From the NCBI RefSeq assembly GCF_001592965.1, contig NZ_LRPC01000028.1, positions 62,001 through 126,000 of the forward strand: DNA of 64,000 nucleotides, read 5' to 3'. Origin of the DNA: Roseivirga spongicola (lineage in GTDB: Bacteria > Bacteroidota > Bacteroidia > Cytophagales > Cyclobacteriaceae). Of this stretch, positions 50,410 through 60,303 are shown in pieces. Each line of letters starts with the position of its first letter. The first letter of the stretch is position 1. The notes beneath the pieces are model-generated. The model saw nothing but the letters and a program-made list of their open reading frames with translations. It searched no databases and was not told the DNA's origin. Both the position numbers and the translations under genes were made by a program.

Positions 50410-53087
50410 GTATTAACAGGAAAATATCACCTCCCAGACTCGCCAGACGCTTCTTACAGCTTTACTGCAAAAGCGAGTTCTTAGAAGAAATTGAAGGCGA
50501 TGTATTCGAACTCTTCGAAAGAAGGGTAGAGGAAAGTCCGGCAAAGGCTAAGCTGCTTTTCCATTGGGATGTGCTCAGGTTTTTTCGCCTTTCGAACATT
50601 AAACAAATCAAAAAGTCAAACTCAAATTTCATTCAAATGACAAGAAACAATTTCAAAATTGCGGCTAGGGTGCTTTGGAAGCAGAAAACCAATACCGTTC
50701 TTAATGTAGGTAGTATAGCCATAGGAATGGCCTGCTTTATTCTCATCTCGCTTTATGTTAAGCAGGAAGTTAGCTTTGATAAGTTCCACGAAAATGGAGA
50801 TAGAATCTATCGTACATGGTCTGAAGAAGACTATGGAGAGGGACAGCGGTTTTTCTACACTTCTTCTCCTTTACCGCTTGCACCAACCTTAGAAGAGAAC
50901 ATTCCAGAGGTAGAAGCCATAACCTTGGTAGACTATGGAAACTATTTGGTTGGTGAGGGTGAGAATAGGTTGAATGAACGTATTGCAATGGTCAGCAATA
51001 ACTTCTTCGATGTGTTCTCATTCGAACTGATAAAGGGTAATCAGGCCAATGCGCTAGGCAGAAATGACATTGTACTTACGGAGTCATATGCCTTAAAATA
51101 CTTTGGTTCTGATGAGCCGGTGGGAAAGACGCTTACCGTTCAGTTAGGGTCTGAAAAGGTGAATTACAACGTTTCAGCGATTATTCCTGATATGCCTAAG
51201 AATACAGGCTTTCAGATGAATATGATTGTATCGAATGAAGATATGGAACGGTTCTACAGCGCAAGAGCTCAGCAGGCATGGTTCAATATAGGCCCTGAGA
51301 CATTTGTTTTGTTGAAGGAAAACACCGCTCAAGACGCAGTAGAATCGAAGTTTCCTGCAATGATTAATTCTGTTTTGGGCGATGATATCGAGGAGGGACA
51401 GTATGTACTTGGTCTTCAACCGTTAGAGGATATTCACCTAAACCCAGATTTTCCAGCATCCGCTTATCCTGTCGGAAACCCCAATTATGTATACGTTTTG
51501 GCTACCATAGGGCTATTGGTGCTCATTATGGCATGTATTAATTATACCACTCTTTCAACTGGTCAATCTATTAGACGAGCCAAGGAGGTTGGTATTAGAA
51601 AGGTAGTTGGTGCTCAAAAAGGAGGCTTAATTTGGCAGTATTTGTCCGAAAGTATTCTAATTACAGCTTGTGCAACCCTAGTAGGAATCGGTTTAGCTTA
51701 CGCGCTTTTACCAACTTTCAACCACTTGGCAGGAACCCAAATAGAGATTCCAGTAGATGCGCAAAGCATTGCCGTTTATGGTCTAATTGTTCTTTTTGTC
51801 GGAATTGCTACGGGTATTTACCCTGCCTTTGTGCTCTCAAACCTTAAACTTATAGCCATAATTCGTGGAGGTTCTTCGGGTGGAAGAGGAGTAGGTGTGC
51901 TTCGCAAAGCGCTGATTGTGTTTCAGTTGCTGCTGACCATTTTCCTGATCTCTGGCTCTTTAGTTATGAAACAACAGTTGAATTTTCTTCAAAATTCTGA
52001 TGTGGGCTATGAGAAAGAGGCTATGGTTTACCTAAACATGTATCCTAAAGATGGAAGTGAGGGCATTTTTCGACAGATCGATTCTGGATTTGAGAATGCA
52101 GAAATCATCAAAGCGAAGCTAAGCCAATACCCTGAGGTAACCGATTTAGGGGCAACAATGCATATTTTCGGAACACCTGGGTGGACAACCATGGGTTTCA
52201 GAGACCTCAATGATCAATTCCGTCAGTTTCACTTGGTATTAACCGACCCATATTTCATTTCTGGTTTTGGAATAGAGATGGTTGCTGGTAGAGATTTCGA
52301 CCCGAATTTGGAGATTGATAAACGAGAATCTATTCTTATCAATGAGTCTGCTGCAGAGTATTTCTTTGGAACGGAAGATCCCGTTGGCAAAAAGTTACCA
52401 GGTGAAGAGTTTGGGAAACATACTATTATTGGGGTTACTAAAGATTTCAATTTTCAGTCATTACATACCCAAGTTGAGCCACTTGTTATTTCTCAAAATA
52501 GTGAGCCAATTACCCAAGGTATCAGCGATTTGACCTTCGATAGTTACCCCATTCCGAAAGTGTTTTTTAAATATAAAGGTGAGAGTTTGTTAGGCGTTCA
52601 AGCGCTTCTGGAGAATGTTTGGGCCGAGACTTTTCCGAATGAAGAGCTCGTTTTTGACTTTGTAGATGAGCGTTTGAAGTTGATGTATGAAGACGAAGCT
52701 AGGGTGAATAAAATCGCGGGAATTGCCACCATAATCAGTGTTCTTATTGCTTCCTTTGGTTTGTTAGGACTTACTATTTTGGTCGTCAATACCAAGGTTA
52801 AAGAAATTGGAATACGCAAAGTTCTTGGTGCTTCGCCAATGACAATCATGAATATTCTTGTTCGTCAGTTTGGTATTCAGTTATTACTAGCATTCGTTAT
52901 TTCTATTCCGATAACCTGGTATATCATGAATCAGTGGTTAAGCGATTTTGCCTATAGAATAGATGTGGGAATTGTGGTTTTCCTTATCAGCGGATTGCTA
53001 TCATTTTTATTGATGCTAATGGTAATCGCATATCATGCCATCAGAGCTTCACGAATTAATCCTGTCAAAGCATTGAGGGTAGAGTAG
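50406..53087 (+). CDS. FtsX/MacB-type ABC permease 3 with N-terminal permease-prefix domain, TTG start
   Basis: The 893-residue protein begins at TTG (MSINRKISPPRLARRFLQLY), because the reading frame's N-terminal 'permease prefix' region (about 5-60, YCKSEFLEEIEGDVFELFER) must be included and no ATG precedes it; the next ATG is at MTRNNFKIAARVL. It then follows the standard layout with two FtsX cores (RAKEVGIRKVVGAQKGG about 400; KVKEIGIRKVLGASPM about 800). PadR-coupled, prefix-bearing permeases are a known Bacteroidota/Acidobacteriota family of unknown cargo. Confidence 0.9.
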   Translation: MSINRKISPPRLARRFLQLYCKSEFLEEIEGDVFELFERRVEESPAKAKLLFHWDVLRFFRLSNIKQIKKSNSNFIQMTRNNFKIAARVLWKQKTNTVLNVGSIAIGMACFILISLYVKQEVSFDKFHENGDRIYRTWSEEDYGEGQRFFYTSSPLPLAPTLEENIPEVEAITLVDYGNYLVGEGENRLNERIAMVSNNFFDVFSFELIKGNQANALGRNDIVLTESYALKYFGSDEPVGKTLTVQLGSEKVNYNVSAIIPDMPKNTGFQMNMIVSNEDMERFYSARAQQAWFNIGPETFVLLKENTAQDAVESKFPAMINSVLGDDIEEGQYVLGLQPLEDIHLNPDFPASAYPVGNPNYVYVLATIGLLVLIMACINYTTLSTGQSIRRAKEVGIRKVVGAQKGGLIWQYLSESILITACATLVGIGLAYALLPTFNHLAGTQIEIPVDAQSIAVYGLIVLFVGIATGIYPAFVLSNLKLIAIIRGGSSGGRGVGVLRKALIVFQLLLTIFLISGSLVMKQQLNFLQNSDVGYEKEAMVYLNMYPKDGSEGIFRQIDSGFENAEIIKAKLSQYPEVTDLGATMHIFGTPGWTTMGFRDLNDQFRQFHLVLTDPYFISGFGIEMVAGRDFDPNLEIDKRESILINESAAEYFFGTEDPVGKKLPGEEFGKHTIIGVTKDFNFQSLHTQVEPLVISQNSEPITQGISDLTFDSYPIPKVFFKYKGESLLGVQALLENVWAETFPNEELVFDFVDERLKLMYEDEARVNKIAGIATIISVLIASFGLLGLTILVVNTKVKEIGIRKVLGASPMTIMNILVRQFGIQLLLAFVISIPITWYIMNQWLSDFAYRIDVGIVVFLISGLLSFLLMLMVIAYHAIRASRINPVKALRVE

Positions 53088-53124
53088 CTATAAGAGGGCT
53101 ATAGTGTCTTTAGGTTTCTTTGAA

Positions 53125-53173
53125 AAAGGATGTCATCTCTTTCTTTGCAAAAGATATGAAGATGACATCCTTT
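53125..53173 (+). terminator. Long-armed hairpin, probable terminator
   Basis: A perfect 14-bp stem: AAAGGATGTCATCT (53125-53138) pairs with AGATGACATCCTTT (53160-53173) around a 21-nt loop. The right arm ends in TTT, then AATAATT. It lies 38 nt after the third FtsX permease gene. The 53174-53355 remainder shows no gene. Confidence 0.7.
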
Positions 53174-53355
53174 AATAATTGAGTCACTACTTCGCTTAAA
53201 TGCTTAAACAGCTTTTCTCTTATTTGAATCGGTGTTGAGAACCTTCAGATTACCACAAAATTCAATAGTATTCATTTTGGATCTCCGCAAGACTGTTAAA
53301 CGGTCCTATTTGGACTCTACAGGCCAAATTCCTAATTGACCAATCACCTAATGTC

Positions 53356-53988
53356 CTAATTAACCCTAACTACTTTGTTATCTGCTATAGCAAAAACCGC
53401 ATCGGTTTTATCAATATTGATTTTAGCAGTGCCTGTAAAGTTGCCAAAGGCCGGGAGGAGTCCATTTTTTTTACCGAAGTAGAAACAAGGTAAGCGCAAT
53501 GATTGCCTGCCTTTACCAGTAAGACGCACTGCGGGGTGGATATGCCCTGCCAGGTTATATAGTTCAGTTTCTTCAGGAATGTGAGTTAGGTCGAAAGGGT
53601 GGAGACTGAGTTTTTCCATTACCTCTAGGTTGGAGATTCTATAGCTACTTTCGTCTAAGACATCGTGATTGCCCAATACTAATTTAAATGGCAAAGGCGC
53701 TTTAGATTTGATCCATCGTTTGAAGACTTCCCAGCCTTGGTTATGATCCGAGTGGAATAGGTCGCCTAGAAAGATCACTTGCTGAGGCTTGAACTTGGCA
53801 ATGAGTTTATCCAGAATTAGGATGTCTTTAGAATGAATTAAGTCAGAGATAGGAATGCCTGACTTGCGGAAGTGCCCCGCTTTTCCCAAATGAAGGTCGG
53901 CCAAGATGAGGTAGTTTTTTTCTTCCCAAAAAATACCTTTTTCAGGAAGAAGATGAAGTGTTTGGCCAAGTAGCTGATGGGTAGACAT
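53356..53988 (-). CDS. pdeM: Ligase-associated DNA damage response phosphoesterase PdeM
   Basis: The 210-residue protein is a calcineurin-type metallophosphoesterase with ADLHLGK, GDLFHSDHN, LGNHD and GHIHPAVRL metal motifs. The N-terminal LLPEKGIFWEEKNYLILADLH matches PdeM, a family often encoded with DNA ligase and exonuclease-like partners in Bacteroidota and linked to DNA repair. No ligase gene is visible in this window. Confidence 0.88.
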   Translation of the reverse strand: MSTHQLLGQTLHLLPEKGIFWEEKNYLILADLHLGKAGHFRKSGIPISDLIHSKDILILDKLIAKFKPQQVIFLGDLFHSDHNQGWEVFKRWIKSKAPLPFKLVLGNHDVLDESSYRISNLEVMEKLSLHPFDLTHIPEETELYNLAGHIHPAVRLTGKGRQSLRLPCFYFGKKNGLLPAFGNFTGTAKINIDKTDAVFAIADNKVVRVN

Positions 53989-54072
53989 ATAATATTGACT
54001 CCATTGATTTATAGATCAATCTGCCAAAAATAGTTGAAGATAACTTATGTGTTTCCCTTCAGCTCGCAAAAA

Positions 54073-55305
54073 TCACTGCCAATAGTCTGGTTTTTCAAGC
54101 CCGCCACTTCTGGTACAATTAACGCAAAGTTTATGTGCGAATAGCTTCTCTCCAGTACCTTCTACGTAATCATAGAGTTCATAAAGACCTCTTATTGCAA
54201 TTTCGGAACCTCTCATTTCTTCAGCAACATCTGTTGCTTCATAGAAGTCTGGTACTGATCCTTCAAATTGAATTGACCAATACTTCTCACAGGTTCGGTC
54301 TAAATATGGAACTACCTCAGGGTCGAAATCCAGAGGGTCAATGAAGATTCTTTTACTGGTTGCTCCAGATACTTCAAAATAACCTAAAACTTTCTCGTTA
54401 GGGTTATCTATACTCACCATGTTACCTATTACTGCCCCTTGTTGTTTGTCGAATAGGCTGCCATTCGACTCGTTGAAGAGCTCAATTTTTCTATAGTAAC
54501 TGTAGGCTTCTGGAGTAATTGCTCTTTGTACAATTTCTAGACTATAGGCTGTTGTCAGGTCGAATAATGATGCAGGAGCGAAATTAATGTCTAGTTCTTT
54601 AATTTGTCCATTACTTATAGTTGAGGTTGCCAAAATGAGTTGACTAGAGTTTTGTTCTCTATAGCACTCTCTCACATCTTTGTTATAGGGAACTATGGAA
54701 GGAGATGAGTTTCTTTGGTAATCGTAGCGCTTAATGTAAGGCACTATAATTTGATGAGCATCATTCCATTCATAGCGGTAAAACTGACTTCCATTACTTG
54801 CATCATCTACATCTATAAAAAACTGTACTCCAGGAACTGGATCTGTGGCTAAATCTGCTTCTTCTACACCTAAACGGTTGTAGATGCGGCTGATCTCAGG
54901 AGCCTCTTCTAATTGCTCAAATGTAGATTGGTACCTTTTTCCTTCATTAGTTACAATAAAAAGCGCGTAACTTTTACCAAGTGTACCTCCAAAATCATTA
55001 GGCGACTCATAAGTACCTGCATTTCGCTCAGTGAAGTTCACTACATCGCCATCTTCACTTTCTACCCAAACCGAGGCTCCGCTTAATGCAGTAGATTCAC
55101 TTTGAGATTCTTGATCAACTGGAGAGGTATAGAACAACCGCACCTGGTGAGCTTTAGTAATATTGGATATGTTGGCGTCTACAACTAGGAGTTTTTCGTA
55201 AGAAAACGATTCTGTTTCTATTTCTTCTACACAAGCAACCAGAGCAAAGGAAGCTAAGGCTAGAAGGAAAATTTTCAATGACTTATGCACGTTAATCTTA
55301 TTCAT
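54073..55305 (-). CDS. DUF4249 outer-membrane lipoprotein
   Basis: The 410-residue lipoprotein has lipobox ALVACVEE and the DUF4249 fold (LLVVDANISNITKAHQVRLF, SYALFIVTNEGKRYQS). The family always accompanies TonB receptors of the regulatory-domain type, and its C-terminal CTRSGG-type Cys tail is a typical feature (KLCVNCTRSGG here). It is the last of four overlapping genes with the receptor, so it is probably the surface-exposed partner of that receptor. The substrate is unknown. Confidence 0.88.
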   Translation of the reverse strand: MNKINVHKSLKIFLLALASFALVACVEEIETESFSYEKLLVVDANISNITKAHQVRLFYTSPVDQESQSESTALSGASVWVESEDGDVVNFTERNAGTYESPNDFGGTLGKSYALFIVTNEGKRYQSTFEQLEEAPEISRIYNRLGVEEADLATDPVPGVQFFIDVDDASNGSQFYRYEWNDAHQIIVPYIKRYDYQRNSSPSIVPYNKDVRECYREQNSSQLILATSTISNGQIKELDINFAPASLFDLTTAYSLEIVQRAITPEAYSYYRKIELFNESNGSLFDKQQGAVIGNMVSIDNPNEKVLGYFEVSGATSKRIFIDPLDFDPEVVPYLDRTCEKYWSIQFEGSVPDFYEATDVAEEMRGSEIAIRGLYELYDYVEGTGEKLFAHKLCVNCTRSGGLEKPDYWQ

Positions 55306-57505
55306 TATCGAGCTCGTTTACGGTAAATGTATTGATGATTGAAACAGGTTCTCCATTGGTGGTGAATCCTTCGATGTACATTCTATACTCACCTGCAATT
55401 CCAGAGGTTTGAAACTGTATAGGTACGGTTTCATTTTTATTCACTTTGTAGTCTGGTAGCCAGAGCAATTGTATTCTAGAATCTGGTACTCTATCTTCTG
55501 AATTAAAAGAATTATATGAAGTTTTCGGAGCTGGTTGTGGAGAGAGTAACTCAAACACCATGTGATTTCTATCGAACTGAAAACCACCTAAGTTGCCTTC
55601 CAATGTTTGAAAGCTCAATACTCCATCTGCTACTAATGAACCTAGAAAATAGCGTCTATTAAATATATCTACACTTTTAATTCGATATGGGCTAAACTCC
55701 AAAATTTCATTCATTGGTACCGGAACGCCATCAAGGAACACCATTGGGTCTGTCTCAAAGGTGAAGCCTTCGTCTAAGCTATAGAGTACAAATCTTTTTT
55801 CGCCTTTCCTTTCTCTAACACCAGCAACTTGAATGTATTCTGCGAAATGTTCTTTAAGTGTTTTAAAACGAGTATAATCATCAAACTCGTAGTGTGCATT
55901 AAAATAAGGGATAGTAGGAGGTACATTATTTTTAACAGCAATAGTATCCGTAATAGGAGTAAAATAGGCATTCTCTATCTGGCTTATTATACTTCTCTCC
56001 TTAATGTCCGAGTAATATGTTGAATCTATAATTAGAGGTTCAAAATCTAAGCTGTGATTGTTGATGAAATTTTCTTCTATTTCCACAGTATAAGATTGCT
56101 CAAAGTCTGGTATTGTTAAGTGTGCAGGTGTCATTGAACCTCTATGCACGGTTTCGTACTCAAGTACAAATCTGCCTTTTTCGTCAGTTCGCGCAATGGC
56201 CATATTCATATCATTCTCACCTGTAAGGCTTAGAATTACATGCTTATTCTGAACAGAAATTGCAGGGTCTTCTGCCTTTAAAGTACCTTCTAAAAGTTGG
56301 TATCTATATTCGGGAAGTAGGCCTACCTTCTCAGGTAAAGGTTGCTCTTCGATAGCACTGAAAACTGATGTGTTTTGTAACTCTTGTAAACCATTAGCCA
56401 CGTGATTCTGGTCTGCAACTGCATGTTGACGTGGCTTTTCAGATGAGAAGGCTTTTCTAATACTAATACTATAATTGCCAGCAGGTAAATATTGATCTAT
56501 AGTTGCTAAGCTTTGAGTAGTAAAGGCATTATTAATTCTCTTTTCAGAAACCTCAACATTGAATAAAGGAGATCTGAACTGCTCTCTACCACTTGCATCT
56601 TTAAAAACAACGGTGAACACATCTTTTGGGAGATCATCTCTTTGAACTCTTACTGGTGATCTAGTTTCTATCTTCCTCTCAACTATTGATTTGCCTTGGT
56701 GGTAAATAGTTAGAGTACCATTTTGGACAGCTCCTACAGGTTGAAGAAGCATTACTCTTTCCTCATGGGTAATGTTAAGGCCAATTCCGTTTAAAACTGG
56801 TTTAGGCAAATCAAAGAAGTTGAAGCCATCACCTTGGCCTTCTACCAAAAGTTGTAGAGACTCGTTCTCATTAGGGCTTATCTCAAACCAACCAAATCCC
56901 TGATTATCAGTAGATACCTCTTCAATAGTTCCATCTTGATTTATAACTCTTGCCTCTATAGCTACTGGCTTTCCACCTTTACTAGCTTTTAAGATTACCT
57001 TATTGGTAACATTTGCTACAATCTGACCAGAGGTTGTTCCAAATTCTACATTAAGTTTCTCATTGGTAATCTGTGGGTTGATATAGTCTTTATATGGGTT
57101 GATAATAGAGATTTCAGACTTAGATACATCATTAAAATTCTGCATCCAGCGAGTGTAAGCCACCAGAAAATAAGATCCGGTTTCAATATCTGATGGAATG
57201 AAAAACTCACCATAGGCTTTTCCCTCAATCAATTGATGCTTTCTTTGAAAGATTACCCCATTTTCTCCAATCAATTCTACATACACATATTTGCTGAGGT
57301 GAGAGATTTTGTTGTTCGTATAGCTAATGCTAGATGTGGCATATTGAAGGGTTTCACCAACCAGCAAGTCGTGTGTGTTTAAGTTGATGAAGACCTTCTC
57401 ACGAACATTGTCAGTCTGCGAAAAACTGGTTTGAATTGCACTGAAAAAGATAACAAGTGCAATTATAAAGTTTTGGCTGTTTTGAGTGTAAAGCTTCATC
57501 TCCAT
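55298..57505 (-). CDS. Secreted MG2-like protein, TonB-receptor partner
   Basis: The 735-residue protein has a signal peptide (1-31, ending TSFSQ) and an N-terminal beta domain with FINLNTHDLLVGETLQYATS and GSYFLVAYTRWMQNFNDVSK, typical of MG2/alpha-2-macroglobulin-like 'carboxypeptidase regulatory-like' proteins. The middle and C-terminal regions are long beta-rich stretches including a TonB-plug-like 'GFTFETDPMVFLDGVPV' segment. It starts at the last base of the receptor's stop codon (TAATG) and overlaps the DUF4249 gene by 8 nt. A second ATG two codons in is possible. Confidence 0.75.
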   Translation of the reverse strand: MEMKLYTQNSQNFIIALVIFFSAIQTSFSQTDNVREKVFINLNTHDLLVGETLQYATSSISYTNNKISHLSKYVYVELIGENGVIFQRKHQLIEGKAYGEFFIPSDIETGSYFLVAYTRWMQNFNDVSKSEISIINPYKDYINPQITNEKLNVEFGTTSGQIVANVTNKVILKASKGGKPVAIEARVINQDGTIEEVSTDNQGFGWFEISPNENESLQLLVEGQGDGFNFFDLPKPVLNGIGLNITHEERVMLLQPVGAVQNGTLTIYHQGKSIVERKIETRSPVRVQRDDLPKDVFTVVFKDASGREQFRSPLFNVEVSEKRINNAFTTQSLATIDQYLPAGNYSISIRKAFSSEKPRQHAVADQNHVANGLQELQNTSVFSAIEEQPLPEKVGLLPEYRYQLLEGTLKAEDPAISVQNKHVILSLTGENDMNMAIARTDEKGRFVLEYETVHRGSMTPAHLTIPDFEQSYTVEIEENFINNHSLDFEPLIIDSTYYSDIKERSIISQIENAYFTPITDTIAVKNNVPPTIPYFNAHYEFDDYTRFKTLKEHFAEYIQVAGVRERKGEKRFVLYSLDEGFTFETDPMVFLDGVPVPMNEILEFSPYRIKSVDIFNRRYFLGSLVADGVLSFQTLEGNLGGFQFDRNHMVFELLSPQPAPKTSYNSFNSEDRVPDSRIQLLWLPDYKVNKNETVPIQFQTSGIAGEYRMYIEGFTTNGEPVSIINTFTVNELDNE

Positions 57506-60303
57506 TAGAATTTAAAGTTGTAAGAGATGGTAGGTATAGGAGAACCGAATACGGATAATTTGTATCCTTTTACTTCACCTCTATCCAAATCAAAATATAA
57601 AGAGAACGGGTTTTTACGGCCTAGCACATTATATACTGAAACCGACCAAAATGAATGAGCTCCTTTAGTGACTCTGTGCCCCCATTTAAGAGTTAGGCCA
57701 ATGTCCATTCTGATGTAATCTGGAATGCGATATTCGTTTCTATCCGAGTAATTAAGAATTTCTATACCATTCAGTCTGTATAAGCCAGTAGGGAAGGTGA
57801 TAGGTCGCCCAGAGTTATAAACAAAGTTATAAGAGAGCGAGAACCTATGAGTGACTTCGTAATTACTAACTAGGTTAATGGTGTGTGGCTTGTCATAATT
57901 AGTAGGAAAGTAGTTTCCGTTATTAACTACTTCTTCTTCAAATTGTCCATCCAGTTTAAGTAGAGTTCTGGCATAAGTATAGTTGAACCAACCATTCAGC
58001 CTGCCAGACTTCTTTAAAGAGAGTTCTACTCCATAAGATTTGCCTGGGCCTTGTAATGCGATAGATTCTATTCTGTCATTTAATAGAAAGTCGGCACCCG
58101 TCTTAAAGTCTAGCAGGTTATTAAGCTTTTTACCATAAATCTCAACAGAGCTCTCTAACTCTCCATCCAATAGGTCTTTATAGTAACCTAAAGACAGTTG
58201 ATTACCAACCTGAGGTTTAATATAGGTATTGGAGAGCCTCCATAAATCAGTTGGTGAAAGTGAAGCACTGTTAGAAAGGGCGTGCAAATATTGTCTACTC
58301 CTATCATAGCTAAGCTTAATAGAGCTGGATTCATTTAGTAAGTATCTAGCTGCAAACCTAAACTCCGGACCATGATATGTCTTGATGAACTCACCTTTTC
58401 CGTGTGTTTCTTCACCTATTTTAGTATCTCCGTTTTTCGGTGCGTTATCCAGATAGAGATTAGTTGTGCCAGGGCCTAAATAAGTAAAGAAGCTGTATCG
58501 GAGCCCATAGTTGAAGCTTAGCTTATCACTGAACTCATGTTTGTCGGAGAAGTAGAGAGCTCCTTCAATTCCTTGTTCTCTATCTAATTCTACTCTAGTT
58601 GCAATAGATTCGCTTCCAATTGGGGTTTTTGTACCTGGGTTAATACTGTATCTTTTTAGTTCTAGCCCAAAATTGAAGAAGTGAAAAGCATTAAAGTCCT
58701 TATTGAAATCTGACTTGATTCCAATTTCTCTAATTCCAAAATCTTGAGAAAATGCATTTGCGGCCAATTGAGTTGCTTCAAAGTCATAGCTATACTGACT
58801 GTAAGTAGCGGTAAGGGATGCATCAAATGTTCCATCGAATCGGTGCCCCCATTTGGCCGAAGCCATTTGGTTCACATAAGAAAAATCTGAGAATGAAAAG
58901 AGTGTGTCTGAATTTAGACGAAAATCATCTTTACTATAGTATCCTGCAACGGTTAGTCTATCGTCTTGATTTATCTCATGGTCATACTTCACAATGAAAT
59001 CACTAAACGACACTTTATTGTTCTTAAAGTCAGAATGTTTAATGCTTTCAAGAATCCAGTCAGAATATGTAATACGTCCGCTAGCCAAGAGGGAGGCTTT
59101 TTCTTTTACAATTGGAATTTCGGCAGTAACCCGTGATGTAATCGGTGATATTCCTCCTTCCACTCCAATTTTCTCTTTGTTCGCTGTTTTGGTTGTTATA
59201 TCAAAAACAGATGATAGTCTTCCTCCTAAGCGAGCTGGAATTCCGCTTTTCATTACCTCTAAGCCTTCTAGAGCATCTGAGTTAAATACGGAAAAGAAGC
59301 CTAAGAAGTGAGATGCATTATAAACCGTTGCACCTTCAAAAAGGAAAAGGTTTTGATCTGATTTTCCTCCTCTAACGTTAAAGCCAGCCGCTCCTTCGCC
59401 AACAGTTTGAACGCCAGCAAAAGTAGTCGCTACTTTCAGAATGTCTTTTTCCCCAAGTACAACAGGTACTGTTTTGGAATCTTCTATGCTTAACCTTTCC
59501 ATTCCAGTTGCTAGTTGCTCAACATTTGCTCCGCGGTTAGCTTCAACAACAATTTCATTAAGGGCTATTACATCAACCTCCATGTCAATATTCAGTTGAC
59601 CATTAGAGAAAAGAATCAGGTTTCGCTTCGTTCTTTTCATACCAGTAAACTGAACCTGAATTACATGTTGGCCACTAACCAAATTGAGACTGTAAAACCC
59701 ATCTGCTGAGGTAACGGCAGACTTATTCCCATTTGGAGTATATACAATTGCTCCTTCAATAGGCTCTCCAGTGTCTTTTTCTTTTACATAACCAACAAGA
59801 GTAGACGTTTTACCTGCTGTGAATTGAGCACGGCTTCCAATTTCAAAAACAAAGTTCTCTAGATCGTTGTCGTTTTGGGTTTCTCCTTTGTATTCCTTGG
59901 TAAACAATATCTCTTTACCTGATTCTTCTTGTGTGGTTGCTTTAGGAGTTTCTTCAGTGTTGTTCTGAGCCACCAAAGACGAGATTAGTTGTGGCGAGGT
60001 TATAATGTCTATACCATTGGTCAGGTATATCTTTCTAGCTTCAATGTGGTGCCTTATAGGAGTGCCTTCGAAAATACTTGCTAAAACGTTGTTTAATGGT
60101 GCTTTATTAAACGATCCACTAAACTCAAGCGAGTCTATCCATTCAGTTTTGTAATAAAAGCGATAGCTAGAACTATTCTCTATGTCTTCTATTACTTTTT
60201 CAATGCTAGCGCCCTGATAAGTATTGGTGAATGTAAATGATAAGTCTTGTGCGGCAACCTTCAAGCATGAAAGCAAAAGCATCAATATTAAAAAATGTTT
60301 CAT
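57505..60303 (-). CDS. TonB-dependent receptor with STN and carboxypeptidase-like domains
   Basis: The 932-residue protein has a signal peptide (1-18), a secretin/TonB N-terminal STN domain (about 25-95), a carboxypeptidase-regulatory-like beta domain (about 165-245; TLVGYVKEKDTGEPIEGAIV), the plug domain (about 265-370; GAAGFNVRGGKSDQNLFLFE and YNASHFLGFFSVFNSDALEG), and a 22-strand barrel ending SYNFKF. The STN domain indicates signal transfer to an anti-sigma/FecR-type regulator, which is not encoded here. It overlaps the upstream hypothetical gene (ATGA) and the MG2-like gene (TAATG). Confidence 0.93.
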   Translation of the reverse strand: MKHFLILMLLLSCLKVAAQDLSFTFTNTYQGASIEKVIEDIENSSSYRFYYKTEWIDSLEFSGSFNKAPLNNVLASIFEGTPIRHHIEARKIYLTNGIDIITSPQLISSLVAQNNTEETPKATTQEESGKEILFTKEYKGETQNDNDLENFVFEIGSRAQFTAGKTSTLVGYVKEKDTGEPIEGAIVYTPNGNKSAVTSADGFYSLNLVSGQHVIQVQFTGMKRTKRNLILFSNGQLNIDMEVDVIALNEIVVEANRGANVEQLATGMERLSIEDSKTVPVVLGEKDILKVATTFAGVQTVGEGAAGFNVRGGKSDQNLFLFEGATVYNASHFLGFFSVFNSDALEGLEVMKSGIPARLGGRLSSVFDITTKTANKEKIGVEGGISPITSRVTAEIPIVKEKASLLASGRITYSDWILESIKHSDFKNNKVSFSDFIVKYDHEINQDDRLTVAGYYSKDDFRLNSDTLFSFSDFSYVNQMASAKWGHRFDGTFDASLTATYSQYSYDFEATQLAANAFSQDFGIREIGIKSDFNKDFNAFHFFNFGLELKRYSINPGTKTPIGSESIATRVELDREQGIEGALYFSDKHEFSDKLSFNYGLRYSFFTYLGPGTTNLYLDNAPKNGDTKIGEETHGKGEFIKTYHGPEFRFAARYLLNESSSIKLSYDRSRQYLHALSNSASLSPTDLWRLSNTYIKPQVGNQLSLGYYKDLLDGELESSVEIYGKKLNNLLDFKTGADFLLNDRIESIALQGPGKSYGVELSLKKSGRLNGWFNYTYARTLLKLDGQFEEEVVNNGNYFPTNYDKPHTINLVSNYEVTHRFSLSYNFVYNSGRPITFPTGLYRLNGIEILNYSDRNEYRIPDYIRMDIGLTLKWGHRVTKGAHSFWSVSVYNVLGRKNPFSLYFDLDRGEVKGYKLSVFGSPIPTISYNFKF

